DNA from: Morella rubra
Taxonomy: Eukaryota > Streptophyta > Magnoliopsida > Fagales > Myricaceae
Direction: 5' to 3'
DNA: 64,000 bases
Assembly: GCA_003952965.2 (NCBI GenBank)
Contig: CM025850.1
Location: forward strand, 28,277,249 to 28,341,248
Positions 10,634 through 22,776 of the stretch are shown here, one piece after another. The position numbers and the translations under genes were made by a program. The notes under the pieces were generated by a model that was given only the letters and a program-made list of their open reading frames with translations, made no database searches and was not told the origin of the DNA. How positions within the stretch are numbered: position 1 is the stretch's first letter; each line of letters starts with the position of its first letter.

Positions 10634-12225
10634 TAGCTTTCTATATCTACTAACCTTATTTGAAAATGGGTTTGCTAGCATGCCCAAGTTCAAGTCTCTA
10701 TTGGACTTGAATTAGTAAACTTAGATCCTTGGCTTATGCTTTACTAATGAAAGTTTTAAGTCTAATTGCTTGCTGATTAGGCTAAGTATTTTAGCGTATT
10801 TAAATGATATTTATTTTTGAAATAAATGCAAGATATGGATGTGATATGTTTGTAAATTCTTTAACAAAGTTATTTATGAAAATTAAATGATCTTATGGCA
10901 TGTGTACTTGTGATGTTTTTCATTTCACATGATTCAAGGTAAGGACATATTTTTGTGAAAATATGTATCGATGTTTTGTTGTGATATTCGCACTGCATTT
11001 GCATGACATTTGCTTGGCATTTGCATTAGATGCTATAAAGGATATGGCACCAATGAAAAAGTTTGTATGGGGTGACGGTACCAATCCCTGGGTAGTGCAA
11101 CCATCACTACCGGGTGGGATGGCCGTGGGGTAGAAGGCAGAATGAGCCTTTACACATTGTTTAGGGCAACAAAATGCCTAGAACTGTCCTAAAATGCAGG
11201 TAGATTGGACGCACAACCCTGCCTCTGGAGTGAAATAGTAGATTTGTAAAGGAAAGGTGTATTAAAAACAAACTTGAGCATTGCATTGCATACTGCATTC
11301 TACATATTTACATACTGCATTCTACATATTCCATGCCTGCACACAACATCCTACATACTACATGCTGCATCCTATATACTAGATACTGCATACTGCATAT
11401 TATGGCACTGGTAATCTCATTGAATTTTCAATTGCTGACTGAACATGTATGCACTGTTGCATGGTTGTCCTCACATGCCCCCATTTCCTCCTTTACTGAA
11501 TGCTTAATACTCACCCCTTTGTCCACATTTATTTCACTAAGATAGATAATGCCGATATTCAACTCTTTTGTTACCATGAGCTACTCACCCATGTCTTGGT
11601 CCTCCCCATTCACGCTTTGGTACCTAACGGATTAGAAGTGATCGTGGACTTCCAACCCTACCTTATCCTGAAGGATCTACCGCTGGAGTTTCCATGAGAG
11701 AATGTCCCCGTAGGAGCAAACCACAACCACATCAATGGGATTGACCTCACTGTTTCCTCGGATGAAGATTCCTTTTGAAAAATGATGTTTTTTTTTTATG
11801 TTTTTCATTTGTTTGCTTGGTGTGCTTGTATATTTCTCGAACAATACGGTTAGAGATTTCATTATAGGCTGACTTATGTTAGCCTTGGAGCTATATCCCC
11901 TAACCCCTAACCCAAGCAACTTGGTTTGTTTTTCTTTTCTTTTGTTTTTCCTGAGTACTATTTTATTATCTATATTATGACTTGTCTATTTGTCAGTATA
12001 TCTTTTTCTTCTAACTTGACTTCCATTTTCTCCTAGTTATTTTCTGAATATATTTTATAAGTCTTCCACAGTTTTCTATACTATTTAGTAATCTTTACAT
12101 ACCCCAAGGATATTACAACAGTCTTGAGACCCATAGGAAAAGAGCATGCCGTAATCTCACCATGTATGCACCTCTGTTACTACAAAGAGAGCTTAGAGTT
12201 TAATACTCGCACAAGGGACGTGACA
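10634..12225 (+). repeat. 5' LTR of D, 3' portion
   Basis: This matches about 24594-26175 of D's 3' LTR, including GGGGTGACGGTACC, a short-period CTGCATACTGCATA tract (11283-11402) and the terminus GGGACGTGACA. The 5' portion is separated by the A1/A2 composite and mostly lies outside the window or is lost. Part of this LTR (10634-11188) is also found inverted at 27090-27654. Confidence 0.85.
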
Positions 12226-12228
12226 AGA

Positions 12229-12240
12229 TGGTATTAGAGC
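12229..12240 (+). other. primer-binding site of D (one mismatch)
   Basis: TGGTATTAGAGC lies three bases after the D 5' LTR. It differs from TGGTATCAGAGC by a C-to-T change, consistent with the age of the element. Confidence 0.8.
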
Positions 12241-12306
12241 ATGGTTTAGGCTTTAGTCCTTATTGCTTGTTGTAATAGTCCCTACTTTTTTGATATTCAG
12301 GAAATA

Positions 12307-13500
12307 TGGCAGACTTTGATGGAGAAGATAGTCCAGTAAGGAACCAAGAACAACGAAACCAGGGAATTGATGCAAAAAGAATGCTTGAACCTGGCTAAGT
12401 TCATGACTCAGCAAATGAATCAGAATAACCTTGTTGACAGTAGAGTCAAAGGATGTACCTTCGATCAATTTAGTCGCCAGCATCTGATAAATTTTGTAGG
12501 TGGATCTAATGCTATTTTGGTAGAGAATTGAATATTAGATATAGGCAACTTGTTTAGAGTACTAGGTTGTATGGATGAGTAAAAGGTGCTCTATGCCATC
12601 TATAAGTCATCTGGTGAGGCAAAAAGATGGTGGATCTCCCGAAGTGGATTATTAGAACAAGAATTGATGGGAGAGCCAATCACATGGGCCTAATTTAAGA
12701 TGGAATTCTTAAATCGCTATTTTCCACTTTCTACTCGAGATGCTAAGGCAAGAGAATTCACCAATTTGGTGCAAGGATCCATGATGGTTAAGGAATATGC
12801 GGCAAAGTTTATAGGGTTGTCGTGCTTTGCACCCCACCTTATACCCGACGAGGAAAAGAAAGTGAGAAAATTCAAGGAAGCCTACACCTTGAATTTTTGA
12901 TCACATTTGCAGCCATAATTTTGGTAATCTAGCTAAGCTGGTGGCATGTGCTGCCACCGTAGAACGCAACATTCAGAGGAATGTAGCCTTTTATGATTGC
13001 CTCAAGAAACATCTTCCACCACAAGGAAGTACTTCTCGAGGACAACCCCCGATGAAGAAATTTGTTGCTCAAGGAAAAGCACCAATAAGACAAGTGAGGA
13101 CATGCCCTCACATTCAAAAGAATCATCCAAGGGATGAATGCTGAGCAAAGTCAGGTGCATGCTTTCATTACTGGCAAATGGGTGACTCTGCTCGAGATTG
13201 CCCTCAGAGAGGCGGGCCACCAACACCCCCAAGGACTGGTGCTGTAGTGGTAACTCGTGGAAAGCCTCAGCAAAAGACTGTTCTAGCTCGGGTATTTGCA
13301 CTATCCAAGGAGGAGGAGGAAGCGTCAAAGGACGCAGTATCTGGTACTTTCCTCTTGCCACTCGGGTTAGTGACTGTATTGTTTGATTTGGTAGCCACAC
13401 ACTCCTTTTATTTCTAGTCAATGGAAATTATTGGATGGAGCATCGATAGAGCCATTAGAATTAGCCTTGGTAGTAGCAACCCTCGTAGGTTTTAGTAAGT
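12307..13500 (+). pseudogene. D gag and zinc-knuckle region, decayed
   Basis: Starts near an ATG at 12307 (MADFDGED). The Retrotrans_gag core is visible at 12700-12900 (EFLNRYFPLSTRDAKAREF; VKEYAAKFIGLSCFAPH). The nucleocapsid follows in another frame, with a degenerate zinc knuckle near 13165-13205 (CFHYWQMGDSARDC, interrupted upstream by a TGA). The start of the protease shows DLVATHSF near 13390, where the family has D-S/T-G-A-T-H-S-F, so the catalytic triplet is lost. Several stops interrupt all frames. Confidence 0.82.
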
Positions 13501-13533
13501 TTTGAGACCAAATGGTGAAAAGATTCCAATTTT

Positions 13534-13945
13534 TTGATTGAGGATATAGTCTTACTAGCTAACCTCGTCCTTATGGATGTGGTCGATTTTGACATCATCC
13601 TAAGAATGGATTGGCTATCGACCTATCATGCTTCAATGGACTGTTTTCATAAGGAAATAAAGTTTTGCATACTGGGAAAGGAAGAATTTAGCTACTGGTA
13701 CCCCAATGGGAGGCCTTCCTCAAGACTGGTATTGGCGTTTATGGCCCGACAATACCTAGTGAATGGAGCAAAGGGATTCTTGGTATCCCTAATAGGAACT
13801 GAGGAAGATGAAAAGGGATTAAACTCGATCCCTGTTGTCAAGGAATTTCCCGATGTATTCCCAGAAGAATTACCTGGCCTACCTCCGGAGAGGGAGATAG
13901 AGTTTGAGATAGAAGTATTTCCTTGGATAGCCCCGATATCGAAGG
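13534..13945 (+). pseudogene. D protease-to-RT linker
   Basis: An open stretch reading DFDIILRMDWLSTYHASMDC and later EFPDVFPEELPGLPPEREIE, the typical block between protease and RT in Tekay-type pol. It continues after the SIRE-like solo LTR at 15545. The target duplication GAAGG at 13941-13945 marks the insertion. Confidence 0.85.
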
Positions 13946-14340
13946 TGTGAGTCTAAATAACCAACCCAAAGGGGGGGTGAATTGGGTTTTATAAATTTTA
14001 GTCCTTTTTCGATAAAAACCCAAATCTGAAAAATACCCCTTTTAACAATTAAAAAGGAAGATCTGAAAGTGTATAATGCTAAGCAAAATATAAGCAATAA
14101 ATGATAAAGCATAAATCTCCACAAGTATGAATATGTACTGAAAAGTAAGAGAGATAGAGTTAGAGAGATGACACCGTAATTTTAGGTGGTTCGGCCAACA
14201 CTTGCCTACGTCCACCCCCAAGGCTATTGACTTCCTTGGGCTTCCTTCACTATTCTCCAAATAGCAAATACACCTTAGCTTCCGGGGTGCTAAGGAACCT
14301 TTACAAAGCGTTTTTCGAGCTCACGCTTCAACTCTCTCAC

Positions 14341-14473
14341 AAATCCCAAAACCCAAGGGATTTCTTCTACTCTCACAAGTAGGACAAGTGTTTACCCAAC
14401 ACTCCTCACAAATCCCAAAACCCAAGGGATTTCTTCTACCCTCACGAGTAGGACAAGTGTTCACCCAACACTC
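14341..14473. repeat. 69-base tandem duplication inside SIRE-like LTR
   Basis: The segment beginning AAATCCCAAAACCCAAGGGA occurs at 14341 and again at 14410 with only a few differences. A second, shorter duplication (GGAATGGCTCTCTAAGCC) occurs at about 14503 and 14551. Confidence 0.85.
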
Positions 14474-15048
14474 AAGTGTTTTACAAATAATGGATACAAT
14501 AAGGAATGGCTCTCTAAGCCGAATATGCAAATGGAAAGCTCACAACGTGTGGAATGGCTCTCTAAGCCAAATCAGCAAATGAAAAGCTCAATAAAGTGCA
14601 AGAAGACAAGATTCTTGAATGAAACCTAAAGTTTGGCAAGTAGGAGCACAAGCTTTCTTGGTAGGTGCGGTTTTCCCTCTTCTTCAAAGCACTTTCTCTC
14701 TCTAGAAGTTAGGCACGATTGATTGCAAGTGTGTTGTCTCTTCTTCAAGAAATCTCTCTCTTTGGAGGCTAGGTCGTCAATGATGAGCAAGAGAAGAAGA
14801 TTTAACAATGAGAGCTCTTGGACTTGAAGGAATCAGCAAATGGATTTCTTTGGATCTTGGCTTTTCTCTCTCTAGATGTTGCGATGATGATCGAGCTTTT
14901 TCTTCTCTCTCCATCTCGTTCTTCTTATAGCCCCTAGGTCTTCAACGGTCATCAAGTGGCTTCATTTTACCGTTGGAGGGGTTTAAAAGTCATTTGAGAA
15001 CCATTTTGGACGATCTGGCGTCATTCCAGGATTTCTACAAATTCGCAC

Positions 15049-15250
15049 CATGTGTCGACACATTGTTGTGCTGACACATTAAAACATTGGTTGAAATTTT
15101 GCTCTCGGGAGACAGTGCAATGTGTCGACACATGCCTTCAATGTTCGACACTTCCCATACTTAGCCAAAAATCATTTTGAATGGCCTAGAAATAAGCTCT
15201 CGGGAGGCAGTTCAATGTGTCGACACATGCCTTCAATGTGTCGACACATT
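15049..15250. repeat. dispersed TGTGTCGACACA palindromes
   Basis: The perfect 12-base palindrome TGTGTCGACACA occurs at about 15052, 15121, 15215 and 15238, with a damaged copy near 15145. The last ones are within a local duplication of CTCGGGAGGCAGTTCAATG. Function is unknown; this is a repeated LTR motif. Confidence 0.75.
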
Positions 15251-15544
15251 AAAACTTAGTCTGAAAAATTTTTTCTTTGACAGCAATTTCTCCAATTCAA
15301 CTTTAAAGCATCCAAACCATTCCAACACTTCTTTAAACACCTACAATATAAAAAATTGATCTTATCAACTTGTGTAATGGTGTTCAAGTCCACTTAAAAA
15401 TTTTAAGGAAATAACTTCAATCCTTTGAAATACATTATAAAATAGTGGATTGATAATGTAAAATCTAAAATCTTCAAAACTTAGAATTTTTTGTTATCAT
15501 CAAAATCAATTATGGATTGTTTGTAAAACAACCTTGGGCTAACA

Positions 15545-16855
15545 GAAGGCACCATATCTAATGGCCCCGGTTGAGTTAAAAGAGTTTAAGGAGCAATTGC
15601 AAGATTTATTGAAGCCAGGTTATATTGGGCCAAGTCTATCACCCTGAGGAGCCCCGGTGTTGTTTATGAAAAAGGACGGGACTTTGAGGATGTGTACAGA
15701 CTACCGAGAATTGAATCGGGTGACAATAAAGAATAAGTATCCCCGGCCTAGAATAGATGATTTATATGATCAGTGGAAAGGAACGAGAGTATTTTCGAAG
15801 ATAGATTTGAGGTCAGGATACGATCCGTTGAGGGTAAAAGCATGGGATATTCCAAAATCTGCTTTTAGAACTTGATACAGACATTTCGAGTTTTTAGTGA
15901 TGCCATTTGGATTAACTAATGCACCTACTACCTTTATGGATTTGATGAATAGGGTTTTTCAAAAAAAATTTGATAAATTCGTTGTCTATTTCAACGACGA
16001 TACTTTGATCTATTCCAAAGAAGACGTACAATATGACGAGCATTTGGGATTAGTTTTGAGTAAGTTGCGCCAAGAAGCGTTGTACGCCAAATTCTCTAAG
16101 TGCAAGTTTTTGCTAGAGCAAGTGGCTTTTTCAGGGCATATAGTATCCAGCAAAGGAATTGCTGTGGATCCCTCCAAGATAGAGGCAATAATGGATTGTC
16201 TAAGACCTACAAATGTGCACAAGATTCGTAGCTTCTTGGGAATGATAAGATATTACAAAAGATTTGTCAAAGAATTCTCAAGATTAGCTACCCCTCTAAC
16301 AGCTCTAACTAAGAAGGACGTGAAGTATTAATGGTCTGAAGAATGCGAGAAGAGTTTCCAAGAGTTAAAGAGAAGGCTAAGTATCAGCCCCAATACTAGC
16401 ATTACCTTTGGAAACAAGTAATTTCGTGATATAAGGGATGCATCTCACAAGGGCTTAGGGTGTGTTCTGATGCAAGGAGAGAAGGTTATAGCCTATGCAT
16501 CAAGACAATTGAAGCCCCACAAAATAAACTACCCCACTCATGACTTGGAGTTAGCAGTAGTACTGTTTGCCCTCAAGATATGGAGACACTACTTATACGG
16601 GGTAAAGTGTGAGATCTACATAGACCACAAGAGCCTGAATATTCTTCACTTAGAAGGAATTGCAGATAGCTAGAGCTGATCAAGGACTACGATTGTACAA
16701 TCAACTACCACCTTGGGAAGCCAACGTGGTAACAGATGTTCTAAGTAGGAAAGAAATGAGCACTGGACGTCAAGAACTCTTAAAGGACCCAGAAAGGAAT
16801 GATATTGAGTTCCTAGTGTTAGGAGAACCAGCTCGGTTGGCAGCATTGGTACTGC
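15545..16855 (+). pseudogene. D reverse transcriptase and RNase H, decayed
   Basis: RT blocks [28 protein letters not shown] and [19 protein letters not shown] are clear. The catalytic box reads [12 protein letters not shown] (near 16000) where the family has xIDDILIYS. RNase H follows ([41 protein letters not shown]) and then VTDVLSRKEMS. Stops at about 15645, 15873, 16329 and 16672 disable it. It ends at the second solo LTR, whose target duplication ACTGC lies at 16851-16855. Confidence 0.88.
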
Positions 16856-19800
16856 TGTCACGTCCCAAATGTTAGCTTGAAGGGGGAAAATGACATCCGT
16901 GAGCGTTCGCAACAACGAACGCTCCAGCGCACTTAACTTAATCTGGCACCAGAATTTTTTTTTTTTTTTTGAAAAAAAAAACCTTCTATTACTAATTCAA
17001 AAAATATGAATTACTTTAGTTTATGAAAATATTACTCAAAAGTTTATTTTCTTATTCCCATGCTGTCGCAGCAGACCCTCATACGTTCTTATGTAGTGTA
17101 CGAATATGTAAATAAATATACGCGAAATAAAAACGTATACCTATATCACATAACACGCATAGAGAAACATTTAGAAATCTAATCTTCAGGCAATAACTCA
17201 AAGCAATAAGTTATGATTACATCATGGTTCCAAAATATAAGTTACTTAGAGTCTTAAGTTGGTCTCGTAGCATGAACAGGCACGGCAACATCACTAGGGA
17301 GATTCATTCAGCTCTTTCAAAAATTAAGGGTCTACATATACTGCAAATCAGGAGGTACCCTCGTCACCCCCTCCCCCCTCAGGTTCTAGATCCTCCTCAT
17401 AAGTTCCTTCACCTAGAACATCATCTAGAATGATAAAATTGAAAAATATGAGTCGAATGACTCAATAAGGGATGATTAATGAATTGAGATATCCATGACT
17501 TGAAGCATGATCACGAATGACAGTTATATATATGCCAAAAATAAATGCATGTTTATGTACAAGCCAATTTGCTTAAAAGTCCTTTCATATTTATTTAGGC
17601 TACTTCTATCTCTCCATATACCCCTGAAGTCAGGATTGTGCATTCCCTTCGGAACTATTCGCCTTTTTCCTTGGGAACATGTCATTTGATCGAGCTAGCC
17701 CTTGATGTGGCCCCAGGCCTGATGGCTAGACACGAGCCTTAGAGTTCCACACCTTCTCGCATTCGTTCTTCAATGTGGTTGCACATACCTCAAGAGCTAC
17801 CCATCCTTCTCGCATTCTTCCTTCGGAATGGGTGCCCTTAGGAGTCATCCATCCTTCTCGCATTCGTCCTTCGAAGTGGATGCACCTATCTTACTTAGGT
17901 ACGGTATTGACCATCTTGTTTAGCCTCATAACATATCATAACATGGCACAAAATCACTTCATTTGCATAAAATTTCCCTTTCTTCCTTTTGAGAAAATAA
18001 ATGCAAATGCTCATGGTGTGCTTGATGACAAATATTCATGCTGTGTATCATTCCAGTTTTTGAAAAATATAATTTTTCCAGTTACCTTTATCCACTCGAG
18101 CTTGTGGTGGTACCTTGCCTACAAGTGAGTCATACCAATGTCGTCACTTAAATGATTTAGAGATTTGACTTGATGTAGCAAAATAATCATTCATTTCAAA
18201 ATAAATATATCATATTAACTCACACATATTTCTTTATTAAGCAGCAATGGTTCTACAATGTAAAGCTCTATTTTAATGTTGCTGAACTCATCAAAGTTGG
18301 ATGCCAAAATGATCCCTACACCCGAAGTTATAACATATTAAGATTTCAGGTAATTTAGAGCTCATTTGCCACTTAAAATATTTATTCAAAAATGCAAGTT
18401 GCTGAGGGATTCCAAGCTGACAGCTTCGACATCTCCAACTTCAGAAATTCATAACTTCAACAACATAGCTTCAAATTGCACGAAATTAGTTTTCAACTTT
18501 TCTGCTTTTGTAAACTTAAACTTGAATATATGACTCATAAAAATCATAACTAATATACATTTTTAAAAACACTTCGAACAGATAAAAATACTTGAGCAAA
18601 CAGTACTGCTGTCTCCAGCTTGACCTTCCATTTTCAAAACTCCATAACTTATTCAACACACCTCTAAATCACACGAAATTTATCTTAAAATGTTCCTCTT
18701 TCATAAAATAAAAATTCAAGGATATAACCATAAAAATATGACTTAAATGGATTGCTTAAAAATTATTTGGAACGAGCAAGAAATCTGGATATGCAAGGCT
18801 GCTGACAGCATGATGTTTGAACTTTAAAAATCCCTAACCGCTAAATATTTATCGGAATCACCTGAAGTATGGCTTAAAATCTTTGTATTTCATAGTCCCT
18901 ATAACATAAAATTCTCTCACAGATCAAAAGATTAAATAAATCACATCAATACTTACTCCTAATTCGAGCTTAATGATCAGCAGAATTTTTTTTTTTTTAT
19001 CAGCATGCACTTGTTTGATTATTTGCTCTTTAGTTTCCACACTTTATTGGTTATTCATCAAACAAGCATCTATCTAACTTTTGTATCACCTTGCAGCATC
19101 CATCGGACACAAAATACCTCAGCAATAAAGCAAGTTCCAGCATTCATCCACTTATGTAAACTCGATACTTTGGCAATTTCTGCAGAATTTTCCAAAAGCT
19201 CCAAACACTCCTTTTAGCTTGATTAGATGGTAGCAATTGTCTTCATATAAACCTTTATAGTACCCACTATAGCTATCCAGATTTATATCCAATAACATCA
19301 AACATAAAAACAGAGTGAGTAAGTTATAATTCTGCGAAAACTAAAGATTTCCATCAAATTAATGTTCTGCACAAAAAATTCCAATAATATGTCCACAACT
19401 CAGACCTCTTGAACTCATTGCTTTCGAACATTAAACATGGATGTATTTCATATGACAGAACTTATAACTTTACTACAAATCCTCTAGGATGAAAATCGTT
19501 CATTATGCTATCCTCACATCAAATTTACTGCAACATTCAAACAAGATATATTCTCTCTAACTTGCTCCTCTTTTTCTTTTATGCAGAAAAGAAATCATAA
19601 TCATCTCCTTTTAATTTTTCAAGTTGTACTCCTTATAACTTTAGGCCCTGTAATTTATATACATTTGTATCACTCTCCAGCAAATCCCTTCAACAACTTT
19701 CATAGCCCAAAAATTGCAAAGCACCGATTTTGCAGAAACTAACATTTCTCCTCATTAACCTTCAACACCAATCTCCCATTTACTATCAACTAGTTTATTT

Positions 19801-20534
19801 GTACACCATTTCTCTCCTTCCTTTGCATCTCTAAAATGATTTGCATACCTATAATAATTAGAACTTCAACAACCACTGAGCTCTGAAAAATTATATAATC
19901 ATGAACTCTAACTCATAACAGAAACCGCTTATCACAAACTTTCTTATACGTAGACAATTTTATTTCCTTGCTATTCAATAACCAAACCGTGCATGTCTCC
20001 CAATATCCTCACAATTTAACACTTTCAACTATCAGACTCTTTAACGTTAACATGCAATTCCATCATAGAAACAACCCACCATTGATAGCAAGATAACTCA
20101 AGGGTCCCTTACGAATTCTAGGTCCAGATGCTAGATTTTACCTTGGCTTCTCCTCTTGCTCGTCCATGCTGCAGCCGAACTTCTTCTTGTCCTTTTTTCT
20201 TCTCCCTCTTCCTCTCTTCTTTCTTCTTCTTTGGCTTCGACATTCTCCCCGTATTTTTTGTGTGCATGTGTGAGGAAGAACCGGCAAAGAGCGAGGGAAG
20301 TGGTGTTGAAGAGAAGAATACAAGGTGTAAGCTAGGAAAGACTATTCTACCCCTAACTTAGTTAGTAACGCCCACCCTGATTGGTTCAATTGTGCGGCAG
20401 TTTTCTCTCTTTTTTGTTTCTTTAACTTCTAGTTCACCCCTATTGTTTCATATTTCTATTTCTACCCTACACTTCCTTTTAGTTATTACTCAGGCCCTCA
20501 TTGTACAAATTTATTTAACAATTTTATTTTTTTC

Positions 20535-20581
<47 letters not shown>

Positions 20582-20927
20582 CATGGTTTTACTCTTAGAC
20601 AAACAAAGTGAATAGCATAATTGACACAAAAAAATGACATTCTTAGCTAGATACTAATTAATTGCTTGAATAAGAAAGATTTAACACTATTAAAATTTGC
20701 AAACAGATATAACATTTAAATTATTAATAAAGATGAACGAAAAAGTGCTAAAGGAAAATTTCACCTTAGACATAATTTTAAATCAAGTCAACCATACATT
20801 TCTTTTTTCAATAATTCAGGATAGTGCAAAAACTTAAAGAGTCAAAAGTAAAATTTTAATGTCTAAACTGACATGGAAGGAAACCTAAGCTGATAAATGC
20901 TACTAGTCTCTAAGTCGGGATCTCACA
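16856..20927 (-). mobile_element. 4.07 kb solo LTR (Tekay-like) inserted in D pol
   Basis: 4072 bases with TGTCACGTCCC...GGGATCTCACA ends and a perfect target duplication ACTGC (16851-16855, 20928-20932). On the minus strand it ends GGGACGTGACA like D's LTR, so minus orientation is inferred. It shares long segments with the solo LTR at 2832-6301 (for example the CCATCCTTCTCGCATTC units near 17800 and 3610). It separates D's RNase H from its integrase. It contains a CA/TA microsatellite at 20535-20581 and no convincing coding sequence. Confidence 0.9.
20535..20581. repeat. (CA)n(TA)n compound microsatellite
   Basis: About 12 CA units (20535-20558) followed by about 11 TA units (20559-20581), inside the 4.07 kb solo LTR. 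Confidence 0.95.
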
Positions 20928-22370
20928 ACTGCAACCCATCGTACTTGATCAAATCATGGAGAGTCAAAAGCAAGATCCTGAAATAAGAGTCTTGGTGGAT
21001 GAATTGGAAAAGGACCCCAAGAAGGATTTTGCTATCTTTGACAACAACATACTATATTTTCAAGATCGATTAGTGGTTCCTACTAGTAAGGAAATTAGAG
21101 AAGAAATTTTGAAGGAAGCTCATCGATCGCCATTTTCTATACATCTTGGAAGTACCAAGATGTACTGAGATATCAAGAGAAAATTTTGGTGGAAGGGAAT
21201 GAAGAATGAAATTGCTGAATTCGTCAGTCGATGCTTGGTTTGTCAGGAAACCAAAGCAAAGTATCAGAGACCAGTAGGATTGCTACAACCTCTGGAAGTA
21301 CCCATATGGAAATGGGATGAGGTAGCTATGGCTTTGGTAACCGGATTACCTAAGGCACCTATTGGTCAAGATGCAATTTGGGTTACGTGGATCGACTGAC
21401 AGAAACGACGCACTTCATTCCGATCAAAGTCAGTCATATAGCTGAAAGACTAGCTGAAATCTACAGGCATGAGATTGTACGACTGCATGGAATTCTGAGT
21501 TCCATAGTATCTGATCGGGATACTCGATTTACCTCTCGAGTTTGGGAAGGATTTCAGAAGGCATTGGGCACACAACTGAAATTCAGTATCACTTTCCATC
21601 CTCAAACAGACGGTCAATCATAACATACCAGTCAAACATTGGAGGATATGTTACTAGCCTGTGTATTGGATTTCAAAGGACATTGGATCCAATTCCTATC
21701 TTTGGTGGAGTTCGCCTAAAATAATTCTTATCACTCAAGCATCGACATGGCGCCATATGAAGCCCTCTATGAACGTAAGTGTCGATCGCCAATATATTGG
21801 TATGAAGTGGGCAAATGGCAAATGCTTGGTCCTAACGTTATCCAAAGGACATGTGATAAGATAGGAATAATTTGAGAAAGGCTATTGGTAGCTCAAAGCA
21901 AGCAAAAGAGCTATGCAGATAAAAAGCATAGTGATTTGTAATTTCAAGTGGGCAATAAGATATCTCTCAAGGTCATACCCATGAAAGGAATCAAGAGATT
22001 TGGAAAGAAAGGGAAGTTAAGCCCAAGATACGTTGGACCTTTCAAAATCTTAGGATGAGTAAGACCAGTAGCTTACCGACTAGCCTTGCCTTCGGAATGG
22101 GAAGGGATGCACGACGTATTTCACATCTACTTACTAAGGCAGTATATTTCCGACCCATCACATTTCGTGGACTATGCTCAGTCGCAATTGGAAAGCAACC
22201 TTACCTATATAGAGCAACCAGTCCAGATATTGGATCGCCAAGAACAAGTGTTACGAACTAAGAGGATACCAATTGTAAAAGTTCTTTGGCGAAGTCACGA
22301 CATTGAAGAGGCATCTTGGGAATTGGAGTTAGAAATTCAAGAGAAATACCCGCATTTATTTAGTATTTAA
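20928..22370 (+). pseudogene. D integrase and chromodomain, decayed
   Basis: The zinc-binding part is at about 21115-21250 (HLGSTKMY; CLVCQETKAKYQRPVGLL). In the catalytic core the first Asp is lost (MALVTGLP for MDFVTGLP), the second is kept (VSDRDTRF near 21515), and the Glu codon after HPQTDGQS is a TAA. A frameshift lies near 21385. The C-terminal part (PRYVGPFKILG) leads to a clear chromodomain near 22215-22360 (VKVLWRSHDIEEASWELE, ending KYPHLFSI). The chromodomain would direct integration toward heterochromatin in a live element. Confidence 0.88.
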
Positions 22371-22776
22371 GGTTTCCCAAACCCCTTTCGTTAGTTTTTA
22401 GTAGATTAGTTACTAAGTAGGTTTTCTGCTACAGTCAAATGGATTTCAAAAATTCGACGGAGATTACTACATGGAAGAGGGTGTACCCGGAGCCGAAATG
22501 TAGGAGAGTTTCTGCTTTTAGAGAGATGCCTATCGGGATTAAGGCAAAACCAAAGGGTCCATTTGGGAAGGGACCCAATAGGCGCAAAGAAGAGGAAACC
22601 AATCCTAAAGAGGGATCGGATTTGGATAAGAGATAAGAGGCCAAGACTGTGCAATTTCCTTGCTTTTTCTGAACTAATTCTTATTTTTAATATATCTCAT
22701 ATTTTCTGCTATACTATTTTCCTTGATTTTGCCTCTAGCAATTCCGAGGACGGAATTGTTTTTAAGGTGGAGAGGG
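22371..22776 (+). other. D region between pol and 3' LTR, with polypurine tract
   Basis: Non-coding tail of the element, with a short open frame (22439-22636) that I do not recognise. It contains GAGGACGGAATTGTTTTTAAG just before the polypurine tract GGTGGAGAGGG at about 22766-22776. Tekay-type elements carry a comparable GAGGACGAAATT stretch there. Confidence 0.7.

Larger units (their letters stand above)
13946..15544 (-). mobile_element. SIRE-like Copia solo LTR inserted in D pol
   Basis: 1599 bases with TGTGAGTC...GGGCTAACA ends and a perfect 5-base target duplication GAAGG (13941-13945, 15545-15549). On the minus strand it starts TGTTAGCCCAAGG and continues with TTGATTTTGATGATAAC, as SIRE/Maximus-type Copia LTRs do. 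It ends near a CACCCCCCCTTTGGG run. No internal domain is present, so it is a solo LTR. It holds two tandem duplications and several TGTGTCGACACA palindromes, listed separately. Confidence 0.87.

Noticed and set aside
15049-15250. Regularly spaced palindromes considered as a CRISPR-like array
   Set aside because: Spacing is irregular, spacers are themselves repeated, there are only four copies, and it lies inside a plant LTR.
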